NCBI RefSeq assembly: GCF_042214795.1
Contig: NZ_CP090177.1
Coordinates: 2,852,001-2,916,000 of the forward strand
Source: Arcobacter iocasae
Lineage (GTDB): Bacteria > Campylobacterota > Campylobacteria > Campylobacterales > Arcobacteraceae
Direction of reading: 5' to 3'
DNA length: 64,000 nucleotides
Shown: piece after piece, positions 10,097 to 18,821 of the stretch
How the letters are laid out: each line of letters opens with the position of its first letter
How positions within the stretch are numbered: the stretch's first letter is position 1
Notes under the pieces: generated by a model
What the model saw: the letters and a program-made list of their open reading frames with translations, nothing else
What the model was told of the DNA's origin: nothing
Database searches by the model: none
Translations under genes and position numbers: made by a program

Positions 10097-12136
10097 CTAA
10101 AAATCAAACTGAGCCATAACTCTATATGTTCGACCTTGCCCTGGGATTCTACCCACTGGACTTATATCTACTCCTCTAAAGTAATAATCTTTATCAAACA
10201 AGTTATTTATTCCAAAACTAAACTTAGCATTTAGTTTGTCATTTATTTTAACTTTTGTAGAGATTTTTGTATTCCATAACATGTAAGCAGGGTTTTCACC
10301 TGTGCTACCTGTGATATTTTCTTTTTTTGTATTTGCAGTATCAGAAAAAGTTTTACTTAGATATATCCCTGTAAGGTTCAAGTCATAATTACTTGCACTA
10401 TAATCAGTGGCAAGACTAAATTGATGTTTAGATACCCAAGGAAGTTTTTTACCCTCATTTTCTCCTGATTTTTGTTCTGTATCTAAATAAGTATAGCCAA
10501 GAGTAAATTTTGTATGATCAGTCGCTTTTAAACTTAATAGGGTTTCAATACCTTGATGTAAAGTTTTTTTATAGTTTTTAAACTCATCTTCTGCTCTTAC
10601 ATATTCAATTTGATTATCATAATCTATTCTATATAAAGTTGTTGTAGCACTAAAGATATCATTTGGTATATATCTAGCTCCAATTTCATAATTCCAAGCT
10701 AATTCAGGTTTTAGTTCACCTTCTTTTGTCACTTGTGCAACTTGAGGTGTTTTAAGTGATTTTTGGGCATTTGTAAATAAAAACAACTCATTTGTTGCTT
10801 GATATCCAACACTAAGACCAGGTAGATATTCACTCATTCTTTTATTTTTATTATTGTCATTAATATTATCATTAAATTTCATTTTAACTTTTTCTAATCT
10901 TAGTCCTGGTGTGATTGTAAAATCACCATTCATCAAACTAATAGTATCACTAATATATCCTGCATATGCATTGGTTTTTATTTTCCAATCTCTTACAGTA
11001 TTTTTTATATTATCATTAAATTTTGTTTGATATAAGAAATAATCAACATCTTCATTTACATATCTTGCACCAAATGTTATTTTTTGATTTTGAGTTGAAT
11101 ATGTAAATCTTGGCTCTATTCCATAAACATCTATTTTTCTATCAGCAGCTCGAATAGAGTCTTCTGTTAGTGGTGTAAACCCTTTATTTTGAGCATCATT
11201 CCATCCCCATGTAAATTTTCTTTTACTTGATTGTGCAAAGTTTATAAGACTAAATTCAGTGTTATTTGTAGGATTTAATGTATATGTTAAAGAAGCTCTT
11301 TTAGTACTTCCTTCAAAGTTGTCATTTTTTCTTTGAGAAATAGTTCTATCTTTTTCATAATCTTCTGGAAGTATTGCTCCTGGTAAATCAGCATTTGCTT
11401 TATAGTATTGAAGAGTTGATTTTAAAGAACTGTTATCTGTAGGATAATACTCAGCATCCAATATTACATTTTTAATATCTGTATCAGAATGATCTCTATA
11501 TGAATCACCATTGATACCATTATATTGTAATTGCAATCCTAAATCATCTTTTACAAATCCACCTGTTCTTAGATAAGTATCAGTTAAAAGATTTCCCTCA
11601 TCAGATGTTGTTAATGTCTCTTTTAAAGTTGTTTTTACTTCATTTGTAATAGGTTTTGTAATAAAGTTTATAACTCCACCAACATTATTGGGTCCATAAT
11701 GAACAGCTGCACCACCTCTTACTATATCAATCTTTTCTACTGTGTCCATTGTAACTGGAAACAAAGACAAACTAGAGTGACTGTATGGGGCCAAAGTTGC
11801 AGGTATACCATTTACTAAAGCATTTAAGTAGTCACTTCTTCCAGGTTTTAAACCTCTAACTGATATATTTGGAAGTACACCTGTCCCTGTCTCATCTTGA
11901 ATTTGAATACCTGGAACTGTTCTTAAAGCTTCTTCTAAATTAAGCGCTGGAGTTTTTTCTAAGTACTCAGAGTCAAGAACAGTTCTTGAACCTACATATT
12001 TTTTAACCGTTTGTGTTGATGCATCTCCTAACCAACTTCCTTGCACTTGTACATCTTCTAATTGAGTAGTTTCTGTCTGCGCATAAGATATAGTATTTGC
12101 TAAAAGTATTAATGCAACCGCATGTGATATTTTCAT
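10097..12136 (-). CDS. TonB-dependent outer-membrane receptor (FecA-like)
   Basis: A 679-residue receptor: signal peptide (residues 1-19, ending SYAQ), a likely TonB box (LEDVQVQ), a plug domain with LEEALRTVPGIQIQDETGTG, ISVRGLKPGRSDYLNALVNG and IVRGGAAVHYGPNNVGGVIN, then a long beta barrel ending in aromatic MAQFDF, the usual outer-membrane C-terminus. It takes up a ligand with energy from TonB-ExbBD. The plug resembles FecA-type iron(III)-chelate receptors, but the substrate cannot be read from sequence. The gene stands alone, with ribosome site GGGAA before the ATG. A possible Fur-type AT-rich box lies about 60 bases upstream, which would suit iron control. Confidence 0.9.
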   Translation of the reverse strand: MKISHAVALILLANTISYAQTETTQLEDVQVQGSWLGDASTQTVKKYVGSRTVLDSEYLEKTPALNLEEALRTVPGIQIQDETGTGVLPNISVRGLKPGRSDYLNALVNGIPATLAPYSHSSLSLFPVTMDTVEKIDIVRGGAAVHYGPNNVGGVINFITKPITNEVKTTLKETLTTSDEGNLLTDTYLRTGGFVKDDLGLQLQYNGINGDSYRDHSDTDIKNVILDAEYYPTDNSSLKSTLQYYKANADLPGAILPEDYEKDRTISQRKNDNFEGSTKRASLTYTLNPTNNTEFSLINFAQSSKRKFTWGWNDAQNKGFTPLTEDSIRAADRKIDVYGIEPRFTYSTQNQKITFGARYVNEDVDYFLYQTKFNDNIKNTVRDWKIKTNAYAGYISDTISLMNGDFTITPGLRLEKVKMKFNDNINDNNKNKRMSEYLPGLSVGYQATNELFLFTNAQKSLKTPQVAQVTKEGELKPELAWNYEIGARYIPNDIFSATTTLYRIDYDNQIEYVRAEDEFKNYKKTLHQGIETLLSLKATDHTKFTLGYTYLDTEQKSGENEGKKLPWVSKHQFSLATDYSASNYDLNLTGIYLSKTFSDTANTKKENITGSTGENPAYMLWNTKISTKVKINDKLNAKFSFGINNLFDKDYYFRGVDISPVGRIPGQGRTYRVMAQFDF

Positions 12137-12190
12137 CTTTTCCCTTTTATAAATATAATGATTGGAATATTAACGATTTATTCTTATACT

Positions 12191-12210
12191 AATATTAATA
12201 ACGATTATCT
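12191..12210. promoter_or_regulatory. possible Fur-like box upstream of the TonB receptor
   Basis: AATATTAATAACGATTATCT contains a TAAT-ACGATTATC core resembling the GATAATGATTATC-type Fur consensus with several mismatches. In DNA this AT-rich such matches arise by chance, so this rests mainly on its position upstream of an iron-type receptor gene. Confidence 0.3.
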
Positions 12211-12318
12211 AAATCATATAAATAAGTTATATATGAATATGTATAAAAAAAGATAAAAATTTGTTATTCTAAGAAGAAACAAGTACAATACGGAAAATAA
12301 AATATTAAGATAAATATA

Positions 12319-13269
12319 ATGGCACATAAAGAACATAAAAAAGGTTTACATTTAAGAAACCCCCACAACAAAAGATATGATTTTCCACAACTTATAAAAA
12401 GTTTACCAAAACTTGCAGATTATGTTTTTAAAAATAAGTATGATGAAGTATCAATTGATTTTGCAGATGCAAAGGCTGTTATGGCATTAAACAAAGCACT
12501 TCTTGCACACTTTTATAATATCAAAAAATGGTCGATACCTGAGGGCTACTTATGTCCTCCAATTCCTGGGCGAGCTGATTATCTTCACTATATTGCTGAT
12601 ATCTTAGCTGAGTTTCATGGTGGGAAAGTACCAACGGGGGCAAAGATAAAAGGTCTTGATATTGGTATAGGTGCTAATTGCATCTATCCAATAGTTGGAA
12701 ATAGTGTTTATGGCTGGTCATTTGTAGGAAGTGATATTGAAAAAGAGTCTATTGAGTCATCTCAAAAGATTATAGAAGATAATGACTCTTTAAAGGGTAA
12801 TGTTGAGTGTAGATTACAAACAAACCATGACAGTATCTTTACAGGTATCATAAAAGAAGATGATAGATTTGATTTTACTTTGTGTAATCCTCCTTTTCAC
12901 AAATCCCAAGAAGAAGCCCAAGCTGGAAGTAAAAGAAAGGTACAAAACCTTACAAAACAACTTATAAATAAAGCTTCACTAAACTTTGGTGGTAAAAGCA
13001 ATGAACTTTGGTGCAAAGGTGGAGAAGTAGCCTTTGTAAAAGCTATGATAAAACAGAGTAAAAAGTATGCTAAAAACTGTTTTTGGTTTAGTACAATCGT
13101 ATCAAAAAAAGACAATCTACAATTTATCTATGACACTATTGATTATGTAAAACCTACAGAGTATGACACTATAGAGATGCAACACGGGCAAAAGATAAGT
13201 AGAATAGTTATCTGGACATTTCTTACAAAAGAAGAGCAAAAAGAGTGGGCTTCAAAGTGGCAGGATTAA
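12319..13269 (+). CDS. rlmF: 23S rRNA (adenine(1618)-N(6))-methyltransferase
   Basis: A 316-residue protein matching RlmF throughout: KKGLHLRNPHNKRYDFPQL at the N-terminus, IPEGYLCPPIPGRADYLHYI before the SAM domain, SAM-binding LDIGIGANCIYPIVG (about 110-125) and the N6-adenine methyltransferase motif NPPFH at residues 190-194. It methylates A1618 of 23S rRNA in the cytoplasm. Its ATG has only a weak ribosome site. The 3' end overlaps the convergent nucleotidyltransferase gene by four bases. Confidence 0.95.
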   Translation: MAHKEHKKGLHLRNPHNKRYDFPQLIKSLPKLADYVFKNKYDEVSIDFADAKAVMALNKALLAHFYNIKKWSIPEGYLCPPIPGRADYLHYIADILAEFHGGKVPTGAKIKGLDIGIGANCIYPIVGNSVYGWSFVGSDIEKESIESSQKIIEDNDSLKGNVECRLQTNHDSIFTGIIKEDDRFDFTLCNPPFHKSQEEAQAGSKRKVQNLTKQLINKASLNFGGKSNELWCKGGEVAFVKAMIKQSKKYAKNCFWFSTIVSKKDNLQFIYDTIDYVKPTEYDTIEMQHGQKISRIVIWTFLTKEEQKEWASKWQD

Positions 13270-13847
13270 GAGTTATTAAGTAACTCTTGCCAATCCTCTT
13301 TTGTATCCACATCGAAAGAAAAATTATCAGCTAAATCAACACTTTTGGGCTCATATTTTACAAAGAGTTGTTTTGCGCCTTTGTTTCCTTTTAGGTTTTG
13401 AAGTTCTTCAAAGTATTTATTGGGAAATATTGTAGGTACTGCGTAGTGATTTTTATATTTTGAGCAGATGATTTTATCTTCATTTTTATTTGATAGTTTT
13501 ATTAAGTTTTCATAATGTTCTATTGGTATCAAAGGCTGATCGCAAAGCATTATTAGAACTTTTTTTTCTTTTATATTTGATACTCCAAAGGCTATAGTAT
13601 TTCCCATACCTTCTTCGTAGTTTGGGTTTGTTAGTATATTTATTTTTTTATTTTCTATATTTGTTTTTATCTCTTCACTTTTATGACCTAAGATGACTGT
13701 TACATTTGAAGTTAATTTCATAGCTTTTTCAATTGCAATATTTATAAGCGTTTTACCCTTTAATTTTAATAGTTGTTTTGGCTCTCCAAGACGACTTGAA
13801 GTTCCAGCAGCTATTATTAAAACAGCTAGATTAATGGATTTTTCCAT
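13266..13847 (-). CDS. MocA-like molybdenum cofactor nucleotidyltransferase
   Basis: A 193-residue NTP-transferase with the nucleotide-binding loop AAGTSSRLGEPKQ at residues 13-25 and a LMLCDQPLI segment near residue 100, as in MocA/MobA-like enzymes. MocA attaches CMP to molybdopterin to form the cytosine dinucleotide cofactor used by molybdenum hydroxylases. It is the last gene of a four-gene operon and overlaps the XdhC gene by 17 bases, so a role in cofactor supply for the hydroxylase encoded upstream is well supported by context. Nucleotide specificity (CTP or GTP) is inferred. Confidence 0.85.
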   Translation of the reverse strand: MEKSINLAVLIIAAGTSSRLGEPKQLLKLKGKTLINIAIEKAMKLTSNVTVILGHKSEEIKTNIENKKINILTNPNYEEGMGNTIAFGVSNIKEKKVLIMLCDQPLIPIEHYENLIKLSNKNEDKIICSKYKNHYAVPTIFPNKYFEELQNLKGNKGAKQLFVKYEPKSVDLADNFSFDVDTKEDWQELLNNS

Positions 13848-14724
13848 TTTTTCTAGCTTCTATTTGTGCACATATTGATAGGGCTATTGATTGGTGTGTA
13901 TGTCCACCTATCTCAAAACCAACAGGGGCAAAGAATCTTTTGTCATCTTCAAGTTTGAATTTTTCTTTTTTATCTCTCATGCTTATTTTATTTCCCATAA
14001 CACCTATGTATTCAACTTTTGAATTAAGTAGTGCTTTTAGATAAGTATCATCTGTTTTTGGACTATGACTTAATATAACTGAAGCATTATATTCACTTAA
14101 ATCCATAGTTAAGATATCTTCAAAGTTCTCTAACTCTATTATTTTATCTACTTCACTTACATAATCTTTATTGATATTTATGTCCATAAGTGTAGTATTC
14201 CAACCCATTAGGTTAGCCATACTTATAAAAGATGTAACATGAGCACCTGAACCAAATATCAAAATAGAGTAGGGCATTTTGATTTCTTGGTAGAATTTAT
14301 CATCTTCAAATTTTGTTACTGTAGTTCTATCTGTAAATACAAAATCATCATTTTTTATATTTCTAATTAGTGTTTTATCAATACTTTTTAAAGCAAGACC
14401 TAGTACTCCATAATCATCTTTTTTGGGAAATACTTGAAGAAAATATTTACTAGTTCCATGTCCTGAGGATTCATCTTTTGGGATATTTTCAAAGTATTTT
14501 GATTTTTGATTTTTAAAGGCAGTTTTTGCATACTCTAATATTTGTTTATGTAAATGTTTACTTCCTAAAACACCTACAAACTCAAAGTTAGAGTTTATAA
14601 GCATAAGGTTTCCAGCCTTTGCATATGTAGAACCTAGTGTTTGGATAACACTAACTCCTACTAAGTCAAGACCTTCTTTTTTACTTTTTTGAATAAATTT
14701 TAAATACTGTTTATTTTCAAACAT
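13831..14724 (-). CDS. XdhC/CoxI family molybdenum hydroxylase maturation protein
   Basis: This 297-residue XdhC-type protein has an N-terminal XdhC/CoxI domain (LVGVSVIQTLGSTYAKAG) and a C-terminal Rossmann domain with IPYSILIFGSGAHVTSF-like sequence (GSGAH near residue 155), ending APVGFEIGGHTHQSIALSI. XdhC proteins bind and insert the sulfurated molybdopterin cofactor into xanthine dehydrogenase-family enzymes. Six bases separate it from the large-subunit gene and it overlaps the MocA-like gene, so it is translated as part of the same operon. The usual GGxxE segment of the N-terminal domain reads GVLGSKHLHKQ, somewhat divergent. Confidence 0.88.
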   Translation of the reverse strand: MFENKQYLKFIQKSKKEGLDLVGVSVIQTLGSTYAKAGNLMLINSNFEFVGVLGSKHLHKQILEYAKTAFKNQKSKYFENIPKDESSGHGTSKYFLQVFPKKDDYGVLGLALKSIDKTLIRNIKNDDFVFTDRTTVTKFEDDKFYQEIKMPYSILIFGSGAHVTSFISMANLMGWNTTLMDININKDYVSEVDKIIELENFEDILTMDLSEYNASVILSHSPKTDDTYLKALLNSKVEYIGVMGNKISMRDKKEKFKLEDDKRFFAPVGFEIGGHTHQSIALSICAQIEARKNGKIH

Positions 14725-14730
14725 AATTTA

Positions 14731-16866
14731 TTAGCCTATTTTTATTGGCATAGAGTGGTATCTTTTTCCTGTAGCATCAAAAAGTGCATTTGGTACTGCT
14801 GCTAAGATTGGAGGAACACCTGGTTCTCCTATTCCACCTATTTTCTCACCTGAGTTTATAATATTTACTTCTATTTCAGGAGAATCTGAGATTCTACTTA
14901 CTGTATAATCGTAGAAGTTATTTTGTAAGGCTTCACCATTATTTATTGTTATTTCACTATATTTAAGTGCTGCAATACCAAAGTTAATAGAACCTGCTAT
15001 TTGGTTTTTTACATTTTGGGGATTGAATGCAAATCCACAATCAACACTTGCCCATACTTTTTCTACTTTGAAATCATCTTTTGTAACTCTCACCTTTGCA
15101 ATTTGAGCACAAATAGTTCCAAAAGATTCGTGAATAGCTACACCGTAACCTACATTTTTCTCTTTTTTTCTATTTTCCCAATTTGCTTTTTCAGCCACAT
15201 CTTTTAATATATTTATAAATCTATGGTCTTTTAACATATTTATTCTATATTCAATAGGATCAACACCCGCTGCAAATGCTGCTTCATCAACTATACCTTC
15301 AACTGTTGGTGAGCTTTGTGTATGTCCAACTGATCTCCACCATAATACTGGTACTGGAGAATCCATTGTAAATGCTTGCATATCATGACTATCTATATCA
15401 TAAGGATGATCTACTAATCCTTCTTTTTGTGCTCCATCTACTCCATTTTTAAATCCAAAGGCTTCAAAAGGAGAACCTTTGAAAATAGATTGTGAAGCTA
15501 CTTTTGCATCAAAAGCTGTTATATCTCCGTGTTTATCTAAGGCAACTTTTACTTTGTTTTTATATTTTGGTCTATAGTTACCCATCTTGATGTCATCTTC
15601 TCTTGTCCATAAGGTCATAATTGGGAACTCTTCATCTTTTGAAACAAAAGCTCCATCTAAAACGAAGTCTCCATTAATAGCTCCTCTTCTTCCAAAACCT
15701 CCACCTAAATATGGAGTATGGTATGTAACATTTTCACCTTTTACACCTAATACATTTGTAATAGCCCCTAAAGCCATAGTTTGTGATTGAGATGATGACC
15801 AAACTGTTGCTTTATCTTTTTCATGATGAACTACTATTCCTAATGGTTCCATTGGTGCATGTGCCAAAAATGGAAAGTCATACTCAGCTTCGATTGTTTT
15901 ATCAGCACTTGCAAAAGCTTTTTTAGAATCTCCATCTTTTCTCATAGGTGACCCATCTTTTTCCATTGCTTTTGAGTATTGATCATTTAGTTCTTTATCA
16001 CTTGTGTTTTTGAACTCATCTTTGTCCCAAACAACATTTATATCAAGTAATGCCTCTTTTGCTATCCACCAATGTTCAGCAATAACTGCGATTCCTGAAG
16101 GGATTTGTTTTACTTTTATTACACCTTCTTTTTTTAAGGCTTTACTTGCATCAAAACTTTTTACTTTTGCTCCAAAAACAGTAGGGTGATAAACTGCTGC
16201 ATATTTCATATTTGGAATTCTAACATCTATTCCAAATTCTGCTTTTCCAGTAACTTTTGCCCACATCTCTTTTGGATGTCTAGAGTGTGGTTTTCCTACA
16301 AATTTACAATCTTTTAGTTCTTTTACTTTAGGATTAGTAGGAACTTTCATAGTTGATAAATCACTTACTAAGTCACCAAAGTTCATGCTTTCTTTTGTTT
16401 TCTTATTAAAAACTTTTGAGTCTTTTGTATAAACATCATAAGCTCTTACTTTCCACTTTTTAGCAGCTGCCGTTATTAGCATTTCATTAACTGCTGCTCC
16501 TATAGTTCTCATTTGTAATTGTTTACTATAAACAGATGATGAACCACCTGTAATCATCAATGGTCCAAAAATACTATTATATACTGGTGCTATTTTTGCA
16601 GGTACAATATTGATATCTTTCCAATCTACATTTAACTCTTCTGCTATACACATAGCCAATGTTGTATATGTACCTTGTCCCATCTCAACTTGTCCAACAA
16701 TAAAATTGATATTATTATCTGGTGTTATTTCAACAAAAGCATTTGGTTGTAATGCTTTTTCATTTTTTTTAGTTTCACTAGCTCTTGATTTAGTTGGAAT
16801 ATAAAATCCGATAACATATGCTGCACTTACAGCTGTAGTTGTTTTTAAAAAATCTCTTCTTTTCAT
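14731..16866 (-). CDS. molybdenum hydroxylase large subunit, Tat-exported (IorB-like)
   Basis: A 711-residue molybdopterin-binding subunit of the xanthine dehydrogenase family. The N-terminus MKRRDFLKTTTAVSAAYVIG is a twin-arginine signal, so the mature enzyme works in the periplasm. IorB-type features include GQVEMGQGTYTTLAMCIAEE near residue 58, GGGFGRRG in the middle and the catalytic glutamate in GIGEPGVPP (about residues 678-686). Relatives oxidise aldehydes or N-heterocycles such as isoquinoline; the substrate here is unknown. It pairs with the two-iron-two-sulfur subunit one base upstream, with no FAD subunit, as in isoquinoline 1-oxidoreductase, implying electron transfer to a cytochrome or quinone chain. 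Confidence 0.92.
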   Translation of the reverse strand: MKRRDFLKTTTAVSAAYVIGFYIPTKSRASETKKNEKALQPNAFVEITPDNNINFIVGQVEMGQGTYTTLAMCIAEELNVDWKDINIVPAKIAPVYNSIFGPLMITGGSSSVYSKQLQMRTIGAAVNEMLITAAAKKWKVRAYDVYTKDSKVFNKKTKESMNFGDLVSDLSTMKVPTNPKVKELKDCKFVGKPHSRHPKEMWAKVTGKAEFGIDVRIPNMKYAAVYHPTVFGAKVKSFDASKALKKEGVIKVKQIPSGIAVIAEHWWIAKEALLDINVVWDKDEFKNTSDKELNDQYSKAMEKDGSPMRKDGDSKKAFASADKTIEAEYDFPFLAHAPMEPLGIVVHHEKDKATVWSSSQSQTMALGAITNVLGVKGENVTYHTPYLGGGFGRRGAINGDFVLDGAFVSKDEEFPIMTLWTREDDIKMGNYRPKYKNKVKVALDKHGDITAFDAKVASQSIFKGSPFEAFGFKNGVDGAQKEGLVDHPYDIDSHDMQAFTMDSPVPVLWWRSVGHTQSSPTVEGIVDEAAFAAGVDPIEYRINMLKDHRFINILKDVAEKANWENRKKEKNVGYGVAIHESFGTICAQIAKVRVTKDDFKVEKVWASVDCGFAFNPQNVKNQIAGSINFGIAALKYSEITINNGEALQNNFYDYTVSRISDSPEIEVNIINSGEKIGGIGEPGVPPILAAVPNALFDATGKRYHSMPIKIG

Positions 16867-16867
16867 C

Positions 16868-17323
16868 TTACACCTCCGCTGTTGCAGCTTTTATAGCTGT
16901 TTTTATTTTGTTGTATGTTCCACATCTACAGATATTACCATCCATGGCTTTTAGTATATCATCTTCACTTGGTTTTGGATTTGTTTTTACAAGACTTGCT
17001 GCATTCATGATTTGTCCTGATTGACAATATCCACATTGTACAACATCTTCTTGTACCCAAAATTTTTGTAGTTTTTGTACAGTTTTATCTGTTTGTGTTT
17101 CTATAGTAGTTATTTTTTTATTTCCTATTGTATTAATAGGAGTTTGACAGGCTCGTATTGCTTTGTCATCCAAAAGCACGGTACAGGCTCCACATTGTCC
17201 CACTCCACATCCAAACTTTGTACCTGTAAGATTTAAGTGATCTCTTAGCACCCAAAGTAATGGTGTTTCAGGATTTATATCTAAATTATAATTTTTTTCA
17301 TCTACTGTTATTTTGAAAGACAT
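16868..17323 (-). CDS. molybdenum hydroxylase (2Fe-2S) small subunit (IorA-like)
   Basis: A 151-residue protein with two iron-sulfur centres. The plant-ferredoxin-type cluster uses C39, C44 and C47 (CGVGQCGACTV) plus a later Cys, and the second uses CGYCQSGQIM and CRCGTY near residues 99-136. It relays electrons from the molybdenum site of the large subunit encoded directly downstream. It has no signal peptide, so it probably rides through the Tat pathway with its partner. First gene of the operon, with ribosome site AAAGGAAAA, facing a TetR gene across 118 bases containing a palindrome. Confidence 0.92.
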   Translation of the reverse strand: MSFKITVDEKNYNLDINPETPLLWVLRDHLNLTGTKFGCGVGQCGACTVLLDDKAIRACQTPINTIGNKKITTIETQTDKTVQKLQKFWVQEDVVQCGYCQSGQIMNAASLVKTNPKPSEDDILKAMDGNICRCGTYNKIKTAIKAATAEV

Positions 17324-17378
17324 CTTTTTTCCTTTTTTTAAACTATAAGAGAAATTTTAATATAAAAATCTTAATTCT

Positions 17379-17405
17379 AAATAAACTATACAGTTTAGTT
17401 TATTT
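17379..17405. promoter_or_regulatory. nested palindrome, probable TetR operator
   Basis: TAAACT-ATAC-AGTTTA (17382-17397) is a perfect inverted repeat. Overlapping it, AAATAAAC (17379-17386) and GTTTATTT (17398-17405) form a second 8-bp pair. The site lies between the divergent hydroxylase operon and the TetR gene, with the AAACTNTACNGTTT look of TetR-family operators. Confidence 0.7.
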
Positions 17406-17441
17406 TATATTTATTTATATAATTTTAGATACAATTTATCC

Positions 17442-18050
17442 ATGAAAAAAAATAGACCATTAAATGAAGAAAAAAGAAAAGCAATATTAAAAGCTGCTAT
17501 AAATGAATTTTATGAAAAAGGATTTGAAGGCTCTAGTATGGATACAATCTCTAAAGAAGCAAATGTATCTAAAGCTACTGTTTATAATCACTTTAAAAAT
17601 AAAGAAGAGTTGTTTATAGCTATTACTGAGATTTTAAAAGATAGACTTTATGAAAGTTTCAAATACACTTATAATAAAGATAAGCCAATAGAAGAACAAC
17701 TATATGAAATGGGTAAACAAGAGTTAGATTTCTTAAGTGATGAAGAAAATATTACTTTGATAAAGATTGCAACAATTGTAATGATTCAAAAAAATCAAAT
17801 TGGTCTAAAAGTTTTAGAGACAGTAAAGGATGATTGTATGATAACAGTTGCTCAATGGTTTGAAGATGCTAAAAAAGATGGAAAATTAGATTTTGAAAGT
17901 AGTTCTTTTGTTTCAAGACAATTTATTGGTATGATAAAATCTTTTGTTTTATATCAACAATTTTATGGTGCCCCAACTCTGCCAAAAGAAGAGCATGAAA
18001 ACCTTTTAAAACAAGCAGTTAAGATGATAAAAGTGTTGTACAAAAAATAA
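17442..18050 (+). CDS. TetR/AcrR family transcriptional regulator
   Basis: A 202-residue TetR-type repressor with an N-terminal helix-turn-helix (SMDTISKEANVSKATVYNHF, about residues 26-45, then KNKEELF) and a helical ligand domain. It is divergent from the molybdenum hydroxylase operon, so it likely controls that operon and itself through the palindrome in the shared gap. No Shine-Dalgarno sequence precedes the ATG. The nearest -10-like elements (TATAAT 17418-17423, TACAAT 17430-17435) would give a transcript with a very short or no leader, which fits low repressor expression. Confidence 0.9.
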   Translation: MKKNRPLNEEKRKAILKAAINEFYEKGFEGSSMDTISKEANVSKATVYNHFKNKEELFIAITEILKDRLYESFKYTYNKDKPIEEQLYEMGKQELDFLSDEENITLIKIATIVMIQKNQIGLKVLETVKDDCMITVAQWFEDAKKDGKLDFESSSFVSRQFIGMIKSFVLYQQFYGAPTLPKEEHENLLKQAVKMIKVLYKK

Positions 18051-18085
18051 ATATTTTATTTTGATTCAAACTCTAAAAACTGTAG

Positions 18086-18091
18086 TATAAT
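18086..18091 (+). promoter_or_regulatory. -10 promoter element
   Basis: TATAAT preceded by TGTAG and followed about 20 bases later by the start of the next gene. No convincing -35 box is visible, as is common in this phylum. Confidence 0.4.
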
Positions 18092-18113
18092 TCGTTTTTT
18101 CAAAGGCGAACAC

Positions 18114-18767
18114 ATGGCATTCAGAAACTATGCCCCTATATTTAAAGAGATAAGAAGTAGTAGCTTCTTAAAAATACAATCTCTAACACTGTTTTTAACC
18201 ACTTACATTGATTGGACATTAATTCCATTTGTTACAAAACTAGAAGGAACTTATCTGCCTGTATTTATGATAAGTTTTTATATGCTTGTTGGTGCATTGG
18301 ATGGATTTATTCAACCTTTATTTAAAAATATAAAGATTTATAAGATTTATATGTTTGCTATAATTTTAGATGTTATTCAAATATTTTCTTATCTAGTATT
18401 TTCTTCTTCGATTTTGACCTTTACATATGTTATTTTGACTATATTTACTATTCAAGGTATTACTTTTGAAGTATCAAGAATACATACCGTAGATTTTATG
18501 CAAGAAGAGAAGGTACATTTAAAAGATTATTTGATGATAAGATCTTTTATGATTTCAGGTGCTATTGTTGCAGGAAGTGCTAGTGCAATGTTATTTGATT
18601 ACTTTTCAAGTGATTTAAAAATATTATTGGTGTATTTGAGTATTTTAGGAGTATTAGGAATTTTATTACAAATAAAACTATACAATAAATTTAAAAAAAG
18701 AATTTATGGCTCTGTGATTAAAATAAAAAAAGATAAAAAAGAGTTATTTGAGAAGTTTAGACTATAA
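18114..18767 (+). CDS. membrane protein, half-MFS-like
   Basis: A 217-residue hydrophobic protein with about six predicted membrane helices (for example FMISFYMLVGALDGFIQPLF, MFAIILDVIQIFSYLVF and a final LLVYLSILGVLGILLQIKL) and a Lys-rich cytoplasmic tail. Size and hydropathy suggest half of a major-facilitator fold, but I recognise no family motif. It is followed after 54 bases by an MscS channel gene on the same strand and may share its transcript. Function unknown. Confidence 0.7.
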   Translation: MAFRNYAPIFKEIRSSSFLKIQSLTLFLTTYIDWTLIPFVTKLEGTYLPVFMISFYMLVGALDGFIQPLFKNIKIYKIYMFAIILDVIQIFSYLVFSSSILTFTYVILTIFTIQGITFEVSRIHTVDFMQEEKVHLKDYLMIRSFMISGAIVAGSASAMLFDYFSSDLKILLVYLSILGVLGILLQIKLYNKFKKRIYGSVIKIKKDKKELFEKFRL

Positions 18768-18821
18768 AGTAAAAAGAGGATTATGTTAATATACATTTAT
18801 AAAAAATAATATGGGGATGTT

